Assembly (NCBI RefSeq): GCF_010389155.1
Contig: NC_057763.1
Coordinates: 35,384,645 to 35,448,644, forward strand
Source: Erigeron canadensis
Lineage: Eukaryota > Streptophyta > Magnoliopsida > Asterales > Asteraceae
Direction: 5' to 3'
DNA length: 64,000 bases
The stretch's first letter is position 1. Each line of letters begins with the position of its first letter. Made by a program: the position numbers and the translations under genes. Below, piece after piece: positions 23,796 to 33,648 of this stretch. The notes below the pieces were generated by a model, which saw only the letters and a list, made by a program, of their open reading frames with translations, did not search any database and was not told the DNA's origin.

Positions 23796-24257
23796 TTAAG
23801 AGCCATGTTAGAATGACAAACAAATTACAAACTAACTGTTAAAACATAGGTAGCATGTGAGATGATTCAATCAAACAAGAGATAGAAAGAAGAGGGAGAA
23901 CACATAGAGGTGGTTTAATTGGTGGAAGTTAAATTTGTAAAAATTTGTTTGTAAAAGGTTTGTAAACCTAGAATTACTCATTTTTTATTACAAATGTTCA
24001 TTTCAGAAACGACATTCCAGCCAAATAATGTTAACACTAATAAGAATATACGTATGCATGATCAAGAATGACTTGCATCAAAAAACGTTAATCGCTAATA
24101 AGAATATACGTATGCATAGATGTATTTGTTGTTACAAATGTTCGTTTCATAAATGACATTCAACTAGTTTATTAGACTCGAACGCCCTCTATAGTTACAA
24201 ATTTATATGGAAAAAAAAATTGCGATTGGGGATTTTTTAATTTTTTAATTTAATAAA

Positions 24258-24656
24258 CGAGAGCAAGTACCCGCGCGTTGCGGCGGTGAGATGATAGGGG
24301 TGATAGGTCATAAAGTGTGATAGCTAAATGCCTTAGCCGGACGGGCTTCGCCCTCGGATTTAAAAATTCGTCGAAAGTATATCGAATGACATCTCTAATG
24401 AAAGAGCATGAAATTTTAAGAACACCCATATAATTTTTATAATTTATCGATGTACGGTTTTTGAGATAAAAGATTTTGAATGAATTGGAGGAATACATGA
24501 TTTATGGAAGAGAGAGAAAACAAATGATTGGTTGAGATTTGAGGAGAGAAAAAGGGTGTTAGGTAAATATATAATTGAAATATGATCATTTTGGGAAAGT
24601 AAATGTTGAAACTTAAAATGTTAACAGGGGAGATCTGCTTTATAATATAGTATAGA
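24258..24656 (-). mobile_element. non-autonomous Helitron (CTCG-ended), ~399 bp
   Basis: On the minus strand it runs from TCTATACTATATTATAAAGC (starting at 24656, after an A) to CCGCAACGCGCGGGTACTTG then CTCTCG (ending at 24258, before a T). The GC-rich 3' hairpin is CCGC-AACGC-GCGG. It is the same family as 37999-38384: ends and internal text, such as CATTAGAGATGTCATTCGAT, are nearly identical. Confidence 0.75.
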
Positions 24657-24944
24657 TAATTAAATATTATAATATTAAATTAGATATTTACTTATAATGA
24701 TAAATATTTTTGAAATTATACTAATTTTAGTAAATAAGTTTGCTCACCACACTAATTTGAGAAAAAAAAACTTAACATAATTTTAAAACTATACTGATTT
24801 GGTATATATTTTTGAAAGTATACTAGTTTGGTAAATAAAATTTTCCATTACACTAGTTTTGGACAAAAACTCTTTAAAGGTAGAGAGTTGAAAAGAAAGT
24901 AATTTATTTATTAATATAGTATAAATTCAGGAGTAAAAGGTTTG

Positions 24945-25045
24945 GTGGTAGTGTAAATTAAAAGGGTAAAATAGGAATTTTAAAGGTAAAGCGTTTAATT
25001 TGAGACGGGATAGTTTGTTTACATATGGAGTATAGATATATACAA
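24945..25045. mobile_element. fragment related to the Helitron at 58165-58470
   Basis: The text AAAAGGGTAAAATAGG, TTTAAAGGTAAAG and GGGATAGTTTGTTTACATAT, followed by GAGTATAGA, matches one 77-bp unit of the element at 58165-58470 in the same orientation. It appears to be a lone terminal fragment. Confidence 0.5.
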
Positions 25046-25335
25046 TCTTAAAATTTTAGAAGCCTAAAACTCTAAATTCAACAATTTAACAATATGTATA
25101 GTATTTTGATTCGGAGACAACATTATCAGTATAGTGTACACTGTACAATAATCGTCCTAGAAAATGTACTCTAATGGTCAAAAAGAAGTATCAGCTCATT
25201 TTATATACATTGTAGAGTCGGCTCTGCTGTTAACTTGTGAATTCACATGCAAAAGCATGAGTGGCTAGGGAGTTGCCATGCTTATATCATGACGAAAAGT
25301 ACTGTACATGAGAATCCGTGCTTATATATATATAT

Positions 25336-26586
25336 AGGTGAGTTATTTTGAGAACCACTAAAAAAAAGAACGTGAGAACCAATCTCAGCCCTCTATTCAT
25401 CAAGATCAGGAAGGGCATGTTTGTTATTATTAAAAAAGTTGTCAAGCACTCTCTTTCTCTCTCCTCTTATTAAATTAAAAAATATCTAAATCATTAGAAA
25501 ACTTTCATCTCACAAACCGTACATTATTAGACGGAAAAAAAAGCATGGGTAGTCTTGAAATTTCGTCCTCTTTCATTAGAGATGCGATTCGATATATTTT
25601 TGACGACTTTTTAAATTTCGTTTTTTTTTCCATCACGTTCATCCTACACATGTGTAGGAAAGACCTAGAAGTAGCGAGTTATATAACCTGCCCATGCGTA
25701 AGTACAACCTGCCCATGGGTAAGTACAACCTACACATGGGTAAGTTACTTATAAAGTTTAAAACAGATGAGGACGCATTGTAAAACCCTAAATGCTAAAC
25801 CCTAAAGCTTAATTTCTAATCCGAGGGGGAAGCTACTTTCTAAAAACCCTGGAAAATCTAAACCTTAAATGTTAAACCCTAAAAACCTAAAACGGATGAG
25901 GGTTCCCACTCTAGGGTTTAGGGTTTGAAGCCCGAGGGGCTAACCCTCGACCTTCAAACCCTAAACCCTAGAGCGGGTACACGGTACGCTTTAGGGTTTA
26001 GGGTTTGAAGTTGTACCTACAACTTCAAATCCTAAACCCTAAAGCTTAATTATTAATCCGAGGGGGACGCTACATTCTAAAAACCCTGGAAAATCTAAAC
26101 CTTAAAAACCTAAAAAGGATGAGGGTTCACACTCTAGGGTTTAGGGTTTGAAGCCCGAGGGTTACGGCTAACCCTCGACCTTCAAACCCTAAACCCTAGA
26201 GCGAGATGTATTAGGGGTAAGTACAACTTTCCCATGGGTAAGTACAACTTACACATGTGTAAGATGAACGTGATGGAAAAAAAGCGAAATTTAAAAAGTC
26301 GTCAAAAGTATATCGAATCGCATCTCTAATGAAAGAGGATGAAATTCTAAGACTACTCATGCTTTTCTTTTCGTCTAACGATTTACGGTTTGTGAGATTA
26401 AAGTTTTTTAGTGAATTGGATAGAATTATATTAAAGTAAGAGAGAGAAAAAAAAGAGCTGACGAAAATACACTCTAGTGTTGAGAAGAGTTTTTTTATTT
26501 TTAATCTTGTCCATCCATTTTCTTTGACCCAAGAGTGTAATGGAGTTCTTGAGTTATTTTTTTTAGGAGTTCTCAAATAATCCCTC
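25336..26586. mobile_element. 1.25-kb TIR element in (TA)n with telomere-like palindromes
   Basis: The left end is AGGTGAGTTATTTTGAGAAC. The right end reversed is GAGGGATTATTTGAGAACTC. Both continue with an A-rich run and a second GAGAAC/AAGAAC. TA microsatellites abut both ends. The ACACATGTG-type palindrome and ATGGGTAAGT units at 25650-25750 and 26220-26260 echo the 21101-21616 element. The centre (25780-26200) is packed with CCCTAAA/TTTAGGG units in palindromes. Segments near 25560-25620 and 26280-26340 share CATTAGAGATG...ATTCGATATA text with the CTCG-ended Helitrons, in opposite orientations. Confidence 0.65.
25905..26200. repeat. telomere-repeat-like palindromes
   Basis: CTCTAGGGTTTAGGGTTTGA near 25911 is mirrored by TCAAACCCTAAACCCTAGAG near 25956 across a short CCCGAGGG-containing loop. 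The same palindrome recurs near 26135-26200. A third, TTTAGGGTTTAGGGTTTGAA with GTTGTACCTACAAC at its centre, lies at 25990-26045. The TTTAGGG unit equals the plant telomere repeat, but it is present as inverted pairs and not as a tandem array. Confidence 0.8.
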
Positions 26587-26589
26587 ATA

Positions 26590-27213
26590 TATATATATAT
26601 ATATATATATTAAAAGAGTAGTTAAACAAGCTTTCTAAACCACTCTTCAAACTAAAAGCTATTCTAAAAAATTGCCACGTAGAATTTATCCTATGTGGCA
26701 TCTTCATATTTTTTTTAACAATATTTTATAGCCTATCTTATATTTATAGAAAGTTTTAGATTAAAAAAAGAAAAAATCTTCCATCAAAATGATCAAATCT
26801 TATGTATATAATAATCACAATTACAACTTTATAATTCAATATTCAATATTATATTAATGCTATTACAATTCTTTATTATATTATTATTATTATTAATTAT
26901 TAATATCAAACTAATATGTTGAGTTTTGATGATTTTTATTACAAATTTTTGTAAGGACTTAGGTTGAGTGTATGTGATTATAAGATATGTTCATGAATAA
27001 GTTTGAAAAGAAAAGATCTATATCATATTATTGATAATTTTATTTATGTGATTAAATTTTAATATCTGTTTATCTTTATTCTTAAAGCTACAAAATAAAT
27101 AATATTAGTCAAAACTTTTTTTATATCTTTATTTTTTATTTTAGACGACAGTCAAAACTTTTTATTAAATGATTGTTTTAAATAGACGCACATCGTGCGA
27201 GTAAAAAACCTAG
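26590..27213 (+). mobile_element. non-autonomous Helitron
   Basis: The 3' end is canonical: GCACATCGTGC hairpin, GAGTAAAAAAC spacer, then CTAG at 27210-27213 before a T. The 5' part has TATATATTAAAAGAGTAG followed by the palindrome GCCACGTAGAAT/ATCCTATGTGGC, as at 3663 and 4190 on the other strand. The exact 5' base is blurred by the TA tract shared with the preceding element. No coding sequence is present. Confidence 0.65.
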
Positions 27214-27298
27214 TATATATATATATTAAGTGAATAAAAAGTCTATGTATACATGCGATAATTTTCTTTTTATCGGGTTTTGCTTGTGAAGTATTGAA

Positions 27299-27336
<38 letters not shown>

Positions 27337-28263
27337 TTTAAGCCTTTAACTTTGGTAACGATGTAGATTGAAAGGAATATCGATTTCTGATACCGTGTAT
27401 AGAAACCCATGTTCCCGTAAAACCCATCTACCAAATACCTTATACATGAAACAATATTTATAGTTAAATATTCTCAATGATGTATGTAGTCAGATTTGAA
27501 ATTTTATTAACTATGCATAATTTATACGGTTGTGTATAGTGTGTAGTTAATTATGCAAAATTATAATGGTTGATTAATAGTGATGGTGAAATTATCACTA
27601 CCTAGTTGTTTTTTTTATGTTCGCACTTCGCAGTAGCTAGTGATCGTTTTATTAATACCGGTTAGGATGAGTGGGGGATGCAGTGTAGGATCGGTGGGGT
27701 CTTAATCCCGTCTTTAATTTAGATCTTTACCATATAGTTACATTAAAAATGTTATTTTTTTAATTTTGTACTATTTAATATGGAATATTTATGGGTTTTG
27801 TACAACTAAATGACACAATACACTCATGTAGTATTAATTTGATTTTACAATTATTTTTTCACATAATTCGATGGTAATTCAATGAAAAAGTAATGCAAAA
27901 TCAAACCTAGATGATTACTTATATTGGATCATTGTTTATCCCATATGTATTACCTTTATTATGTAAATGTCCCCTCTAGATAATTTTTATGGATTCATCA
28001 CTGGTTCCAGTGGTTTGGATATTTAATGAAACGTTTTATTTTCACGCTCCTCTTGGAACAACAGTTGGGTCTAAGTTTAACAAAAGAATATTCAAAAAAC
28101 GCTATACGACAATTAAACTGTTGCTATAAGCTAGTCACAAGAAAGTAGACTAAACTTGCAACAGTACCAAATAATAATATGAGTAATTGATATGTTATGA
28201 TAGCTATTGTTCTTTCACTTTATACATGCGAATTGGCATGTGAAAAGTTATTCACTTTACTTA
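27214..28263. other. intergenic DNA with a (TA)n microsatellite
   Basis: AT-rich sequence with a (TA)n tract at about 27303-27330. I see no gene, RNA or recognisable element. A similar isolated TA tract lies at 30920-30946. Confidence 0.5.
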
Positions 28264-28583
28264 TCTATACTCTTTTATAAAAATTATCACACCCTTCATT
28301 TTTAAAAATAGTTATATAAAAATTACATACGAAATTATTAAATTACCCTTAATAAATACCTACTATGAAAAAAGGATTTTATTAAATACCAAATTTATTA
28401 AATTACACTCTAAACCTTTTAATAATTAACACTTTAAGCCCTTATCTTCTAAAATTTTTCACTATCTCAATTACATCAACCTACACCACTTAGACACCGC
28501 CACCACCCCCACCAATAGTACCATCACCGACACTACTAGACCGCCTTCCCCATCACTGTCGTTGCGCAATGATATCATGTTCG
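28264..28583 (+). mobile_element. non-autonomous Helitron, diverged member of the CTCG group
   Basis: It starts TCTATACTCTTTTATAAAAA after an A and ends ...GATATCATGTTCG before a T. The end parallels GATATCATGCTCG in the element at 11136-11735, with TTCG in place of CTCG. The internal CACCGCCACC-rich patch precedes the end, as in that copy. Confidence 0.5.
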
Positions 28584-28808
28584 TACATGTGAAAAAATCT
28601 TTACACATTGCTTATCATGTATTGCCCAGCTTGTATCCTTATTCTTTGATTGCAAACGAATCTGTTTCGCTTTCACATAATAAATATGAGTGAGAAAAAC
28701 ATTAGTGTACTAGAGTAATTTTATATCTTCTTATAAAATGCATCTACTTATCTCAAGATGAAAGGTGAGGGAGAGGTACTCAATAAGTGACTTAAAAAAA
28801 AAGGGAAA

Positions 28809-28952
28809 TGATAAATCCAGCCATAAAGGCTGTATTTAATGTGTATAAAACAACTTGTATCTTTCATGTTAAAAGCTCATCCCCTGATTTTCATGGTAAA
28901 TATACAAATAATTTATGCACTTTAAACACAACCCTAAGGGCTGTATTTAGCA
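28809..28952. mobile_element. small MITE (~144 bp)
   Basis: The ends are imperfect inverted repeats of about 25 bp: TGATAAATCCAGCCATAAAG on the left and TGCTAAATACAGCCCTTAGG on the right read in reverse. No coding capacity. The target duplication is uncertain. Confidence 0.5.
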
Positions 28953-29599
28953 AACCAAAAAAAAAAACCCAACTATAATGAGGTACTTTATTAACAAAAG
29001 ATTTCAGGATTAAGTTTTATAAGTGATAAAAAAATTTGGGAAAATTATGAAAGGATGAGGGTTTTCTTTTTCACTTTTAATGGATTTTTTTTATATAAGT
29101 GATTTTCGAATGCTCCACTAGGTAATCGAGTAAGCCAACGATATGTTGGTTATCGTTGGTTTAGTTAGAGGCTTGATGAACTTCTTTTTACATTTCAGCA
29201 ACCCATGGAATAATAAATCAAGAAAATCTTTGATAATACGAGTCATAAGAAAAAACCTCATGATAGTTTATATGAGACTCGAAGACAGAGCCAGAATAAT
29301 TATTTCAATGAGTAATTTAAAAAAATTAATTTTATGATTTGTATTTATTTTTCAAATTTACTTTTTTTTATAAGGACAAAATTACAAATATATCCTTAAA
29401 AATTAATTTTTTACGATGCATCAAAATTGAGCTGAAGCCAGTTGCCTACACTGTCCCATGCTAAATCCATTCATGTCCATTAGGCAGGATATTTAACGTG
29501 TTAATAGCAACTGCAAAGGTTGATATTGCTCCTTTTTCAATGCCCAATTTGAGTGATATGGTTTAGTTAGTTGATGGGTCGCATCTTAAATCTACGAAA

Positions 29600-29880
29600 A
29601 ATTGAGGCAATCTTGTGTTGCGCGGTTTGGGTTATTTGAAAACATCGTAATGAAGAGGTTTTTTCTCTTGGTAAAAATCACCCGGATCTTTTGTTTGATT
29701 TTATTGTGGTTCAGTCGTACGTGTAGATCTCAAGCAGATGTAAGAAGTTTTGTTTTTCGAGGGACGAGTGGTTCCAAAATTTATTTTTGTAATGTTCGTC
29801 TTGTTTTCCTTAGGCTTTGTTTTGGGCTTATTGTATGTGTAAAGTTTATTTTGGTTATCAAATCTTTTACTTGATGCCTT
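29600..29880 (+). pseudogene. LINE (non-LTR retrotransposon) C-terminal remnant
   Basis: With two in-frame stops, the conceptual reading is CCAVWVI-stop-KHRNEEVFS...LLFDFIVVQSYV-stop-ISSR. This resembles the W-x-IWK-x-RN motif followed by a hydrophobic helix found at the C-terminus of plant LINE reverse-transcriptase proteins. An A-rich stretch follows at 29905-29920. Family membership is inferred from motif resemblance only. Confidence 0.45.
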
Positions 29881-30003
29881 GTTTTTTATAATATTTAGTC
29901 ATTTAAACAAAAAAATTACAACTGCACGGGTTGACACACAACGCTAGTATCCTTCGTTTATGGCTAGTCCAACTTGAAGAAAAAAAAAAGGCACAGGGTA
30001 ATA

Positions 30004-30220
30004 CCATCAGGCAAAAGTCAACTCGACCAAATACCACCAGGCAAAAGTCAATCCGACAAAAGCATTTGCGGCGACGTCGCCGTTAATACTCTGAGACTGA
30101 CAGAGGGCCCGCTTTTTTCACTGGCAGATTTACCATTACGGACATGGGGGCCCGCAGTATTAACGGCGATGTCGCCGCTAGTACTGCCTGGTCGGGGTTT
30201 GACTTTTTTTAGCCTGATGG
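30004..30220. mobile_element. GC-rich palindromic MITE/foldback element
   Basis: The outer ends are CCATCAGGCAAAA and its complement (GCCTGATGG at 30212-30220). A second inner pair, GCGGCGACGTCGCCGTTAAT... at 30068-30090, mirrors 30156-30178 with one mismatch. The CAGGCAAAAGTCAA motif also occurs twice in direct orientation on the left arm (30008 and 30041). The element is strikingly GC-rich against its surroundings. No coding gene; an open frame across it is incidental. Confidence 0.6.
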
Positions 30221-31072
30221 CCTTACGAAAAAAATTTAAAAAAGAGTTAAGGTTGTTGCAGCAATAAATTGGTAGTCATGAATGGGGGTGGGTTGATAAA
30301 TGAAGTTGAATTTGCATCCCCCGACATTCTTCACCTGCTCTCTCGAATCTATGTATTTGTATTTCTTACTTTCTTTTATTTTTTAACTTGTTAAAAGCTG
30401 GACATGACACGTTCAACTTGTTACTTGATCCCCTATAATATTAATTTCTGTCTTACGCAATCTTTCTAAGAAACGGTGAATATAATTGAATAAGATTTTT
30501 ATATTTTATAATAAATTTGTAAGATAACAAATCTCATTTTAATCCTATATTCCTATGTATGTAGTTGTTTAGCTAGAATAATACGAGTAATTTTTATTTA
30601 GTATTTTATGGGGATACATCTATGATTGTAACGCACTCACTCATGTTTCAAGAAATATATTATCCTTTAACTGACTTTTGATCCATCATCAAGTTGTCTA
30701 GAACCTCATTTTATTACTTTATTCTTTTCTTTGACTCACAAAAGTAAAACTTTCATCATCCGTTAAATAATAAAACTGTATTACTCATATTATGATATAA
30801 ATCATATAATCCATGTTAAGGACATTATTTCGGTCTTTCTATATGTCTAGATTGTTGCTTATCTTAGATTAAAGCACGAATGTTAAATTTTAAATTATGG
30901 AAGAATACATGATACTTTTCATATATATATATATATATATATATATTTTAAGAATGAAACTTTTGAAAAGTTTTATTCTCCAAATTTAAATATTGGATAA
31001 ATGGAACCGATCAATAATTTACTCACAAAAGTTTCAAAATATGTTAAGTATTTTTCAAATGGAAAAAATTAA

Positions 31073-31238
31073 TATAAGGTTGTCCGATACCTAAGCTTAG
31101 GTGTGAAACTCCTCACATACAAATATTTTAATATTTTCTGATTAATGAATAAATGTTTGGGTCTCCATTATTTTTATGGATTAAAAAAATAATATGTGAG
31201 TGTTCCACACCTAAACTTAGATAGTTAACAACCTTATA
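31073..31238. mobile_element. small MITE (~166 bp)
   Basis: Imperfect inverted ends: TATAAGGTTGTCCGATACC on the left and TATAAGGTTGTTAACTATC on the right read in reverse. Both continue inward with CTAAG-TTAGGTGTG. It lies upstream of the SD3-1 gene. Its superfamily was not determined. Confidence 0.6.
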
Positions 31239-31606
31239 TTCCCATCACCTTTTCAAATAATAGTTAAGTGAGCTACAATGATTGTAGTATAAAAAGATAG
31301 ACATTTGATATGACTTATGAGTATATGTATTCCGACTTGTACAAAGCAAAAATGTAGATTGCCAAAAATGACAACCCTGGCGAGAAAACAACATAAAAAT
31401 TGAAATAATACAACCTCAAGAAAAATATAAAGGTCCAAAAATGTAGGTTCCAGAAAGATATTAAAAATGCTTTAAAAGAAAAGTACAAACTGAAAGTAAA
31501 AATAAAAACAGTTTCATCTTTTACTCTTTTTAACTTAAAGTTACCTAATACAGTGTGTGTACTAAAAGACAGAATAACAAGCTACAAAAGTCCACAACTC
31601 CTTTTC

Positions 31607-33615
31607 ATGACCAGTCCACTTCTGCACTCTCCCCATCCCACTCCACTCACGGGTGTACTCGCCGGCCAACTTTCACCTCCGGCAGCTTTTTCCGGTGACC
31701 ATGTACTTAAACCACCAATAAATGTGCTTCATTTAGATTTTTCTTCTCCTTCCTGGTAAGTCACCTTTTTATCTTCTTTTTTTTAATACCATTTTGCTAC
31801 TTTATTTAGACCCCATTTCTCTTGGTTTCAGACCTATAGTACATCTAATATAATTTCAATGCCTTTTCTATTCTGCATTTACTTTGTTTATTTAAAGTTT
31901 TTAAGTTTAAAGTTTAACTTTTTTGTGGTTTGTGTTATTTTTAACACTTGTCAATTTGCATCTAGCCCAAATAGTTAGTATTGGGTTTCTCATTTTAGCT
32001 TGTACTTTTTCATAGAGAGCAAAGGATTCTTGGATTTCTTTCCATATATTGTGTGTAAGTACACATTTTGATTAACCATAATTTATCCATTTTCTATATC
32101 TTAAAAACTTGCTAAACTTTAAGATCATGTTTCTAATTTTCACTAATTTTTAGCTCATGTTTTTTCTTACCCATTAAGTTTCTGGGCTTTTTCTTGCTAA
32201 TCTTGCATACCCATCTGAAAAGTTCTTGTCTTTTTGCTTAACCATGTATTTTACTCTTACTCATCTTAATGTTCTGTATTCACTGAAATTTCAGATTAGA
32301 GTATCTTTTTTGTTCTTTGTTTTCATACCCTTAAAAAAATCTTTGAACTTTCTTGCCCAATCTTCTCATTTTTCTAATTTTAGTTTTTTATTACATGCGC
32401 ATTAAAATAGTCTTGACTTTTTGTTCAATCCTGTGTGCATATATTTTAATGACCCCCTCTTTTATGTATGTGCTCAATCATGGACACTTGGCCATTCACT
32501 TTACCTTGCTTTTAGCTCATAATATCTATACCTGAGTGTTGTGTTTATGTGTAAAGACACCATAAGATCAAACCGTCATCAAGGTGGCCTAGTGGTCATG
32601 CCTGATGGTTTTAGGTTCAAGCCTCCTTAGGTAAACATAAGCCACGTACATCCGAGTCAAAGACTAGCCCTCATCCTACGTAACCTGAACAGTGAAAACC
32701 TGGCCTGTTACCCGTTTCTACAATAAGCTTGATCTCAATGTCTATCATTGAACTGCAATTTCTCAAATCTACCATTTGGGCTTCTCATCGGTCATCATTT
32801 CTCTCTTGTTTCATACATACTGAAAAGCGTTCTTCACTTGGTACTCAATCTTCTATGTGTGCAAGTGTAGCGTGCGTTGACTTCACATCTTGTTAGTTGA
32901 CCTTATATATGACAGTGATTACATGGGTCCAAATGTCCTATTATATGATTGCACAAGGTTTTTCCTTATTTGGGTTTTTCATTTATGTGCATTCTTGGCC
33001 GTTTAATTTTGTGGGTTCCCATTGTATTTTTCCTTCTCTTGCTTTTTCTATAGTCCACTTTCAATTTTGTTCACAAATAACTACATATTATATTAAAGAT
33101 TTTCAACTTTTAATATCTCATCCATGAGGTTGCTCCTCACCAAATATACTATTAATAAAGGCTAATAGATTGACTTTATTTGTTTAAAGTTTCAATCTTT
33201 ATTTTACTTTTTATAAGTGCCTGGATTGTATATGTGAATTGTTTAGCACCATTTCTTAATAATTCTTTTAGAGATCCAAAAAGTGTTTACTTATGCTCAA
33301 ATGATCATCATATCTGCCTAACCTGGGACCCATTCGTACCAAAGATTCAATTTTACCAACTAGTCACTGTATCCATAACATGTTATTTCATACTAATATA
33401 TTACCTATTTTAATACTGTTCTTTTTGTCCATGGTTTGGTTATGGTGGACCATCAAATGATCAAAGTTGATTCTTCATTCCTCACATGCAAATTTCTTAT
33501 TATTAATAGTCATCGAGCTTTCTTCTTGATGACTGTTTTAAACTAGATTCAGTTTTGTTTGTTGCAACTGAAGCATTTTTTTTTGTAGCTAAGCTGAAGT
33601 TGGTTTAATGTGCAG
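31607..33615 (+). promoter_or_regulatory. SD3-1 leader: putative 5'UTR exon, 1.86-kb intron and uORF
   Basis: A strong donor, CCTG|GTAAGT, at 31755/31756 and an acceptor, TGTGCAG, ending at 33615 flank a T-rich interval just before the SD3-1 start, as expected of a leader intron. An ATG at 31607 opens a frame to the donor. Splicing to 33616 would convert its last codon to TGA, giving a 49-codon upstream ORF. The intron and uORF are inferred from splice signals only. Confidence 0.4.
32575..32770 (+). mobile_element. tRNA-derived SINE in the SD3-1 leader intron
   Basis: An RNA polymerase III A box, TGGCCTAGTGG (32585-32595), and a B box, GGTTCAAGCCT (32614-32624), have tRNA-like spacing. The A box fits the TRGCNNAGYNGG consensus. 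The 3' boundary is uncertain, and no tRNA cloverleaf follows, so a SINE is favoured over a tRNA gene. Confidence 0.6.
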
Positions 33616-33648
33616 AGATCAAGACTGCAACTTTAAGCATATGCAGAT

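Larger units (their letters stand above)
23262..24873. mobile_element. long-TIR non-autonomous element (Mutator-like layout)
   Basis: Inverted repeats of roughly 95 bp are visible. The left arm includes TGTAATGGAAAATTTTATTT and CCAAACTAGTATACTTTC (about 23278-23320). The right arm, about 24810-24856, is its complement. Long TIRs without coding sequence fit a non-autonomous Mutator-like element, but the 9-bp duplication expected for that superfamily was not confirmed. A Helitron (24258-24656) is nested inside, as is a perfect hairpin (23718-23795). Confidence 0.6.

Noticed and set aside
25905..26200. Interstitial telomere array
   Set aside because: The TTTAGGG-like units are few and arranged as inverted pairs within a TE, not as a long tandem array.
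25545..26588. Frames encoding MGSLEISSSFIRDAIRYIF-like text on both strands
   Set aside because: The same text appears in the Helitrons at 24258 and 37999 as repeat sequence, in opposite orientations. It is TE-derived, not a gene pair.
29974..30267. 97-residue GC-rich frame
   Set aside because: It lies over the palindromic element at 30004-30220. The frame results from the GC-rich inverted repeats.
32575..32650. Possible tRNA gene from A and B boxes
   Set aside because: The boxes are present but the arms do not close into a cloverleaf, and the match continues beyond tRNA length. A SINE explains it better.
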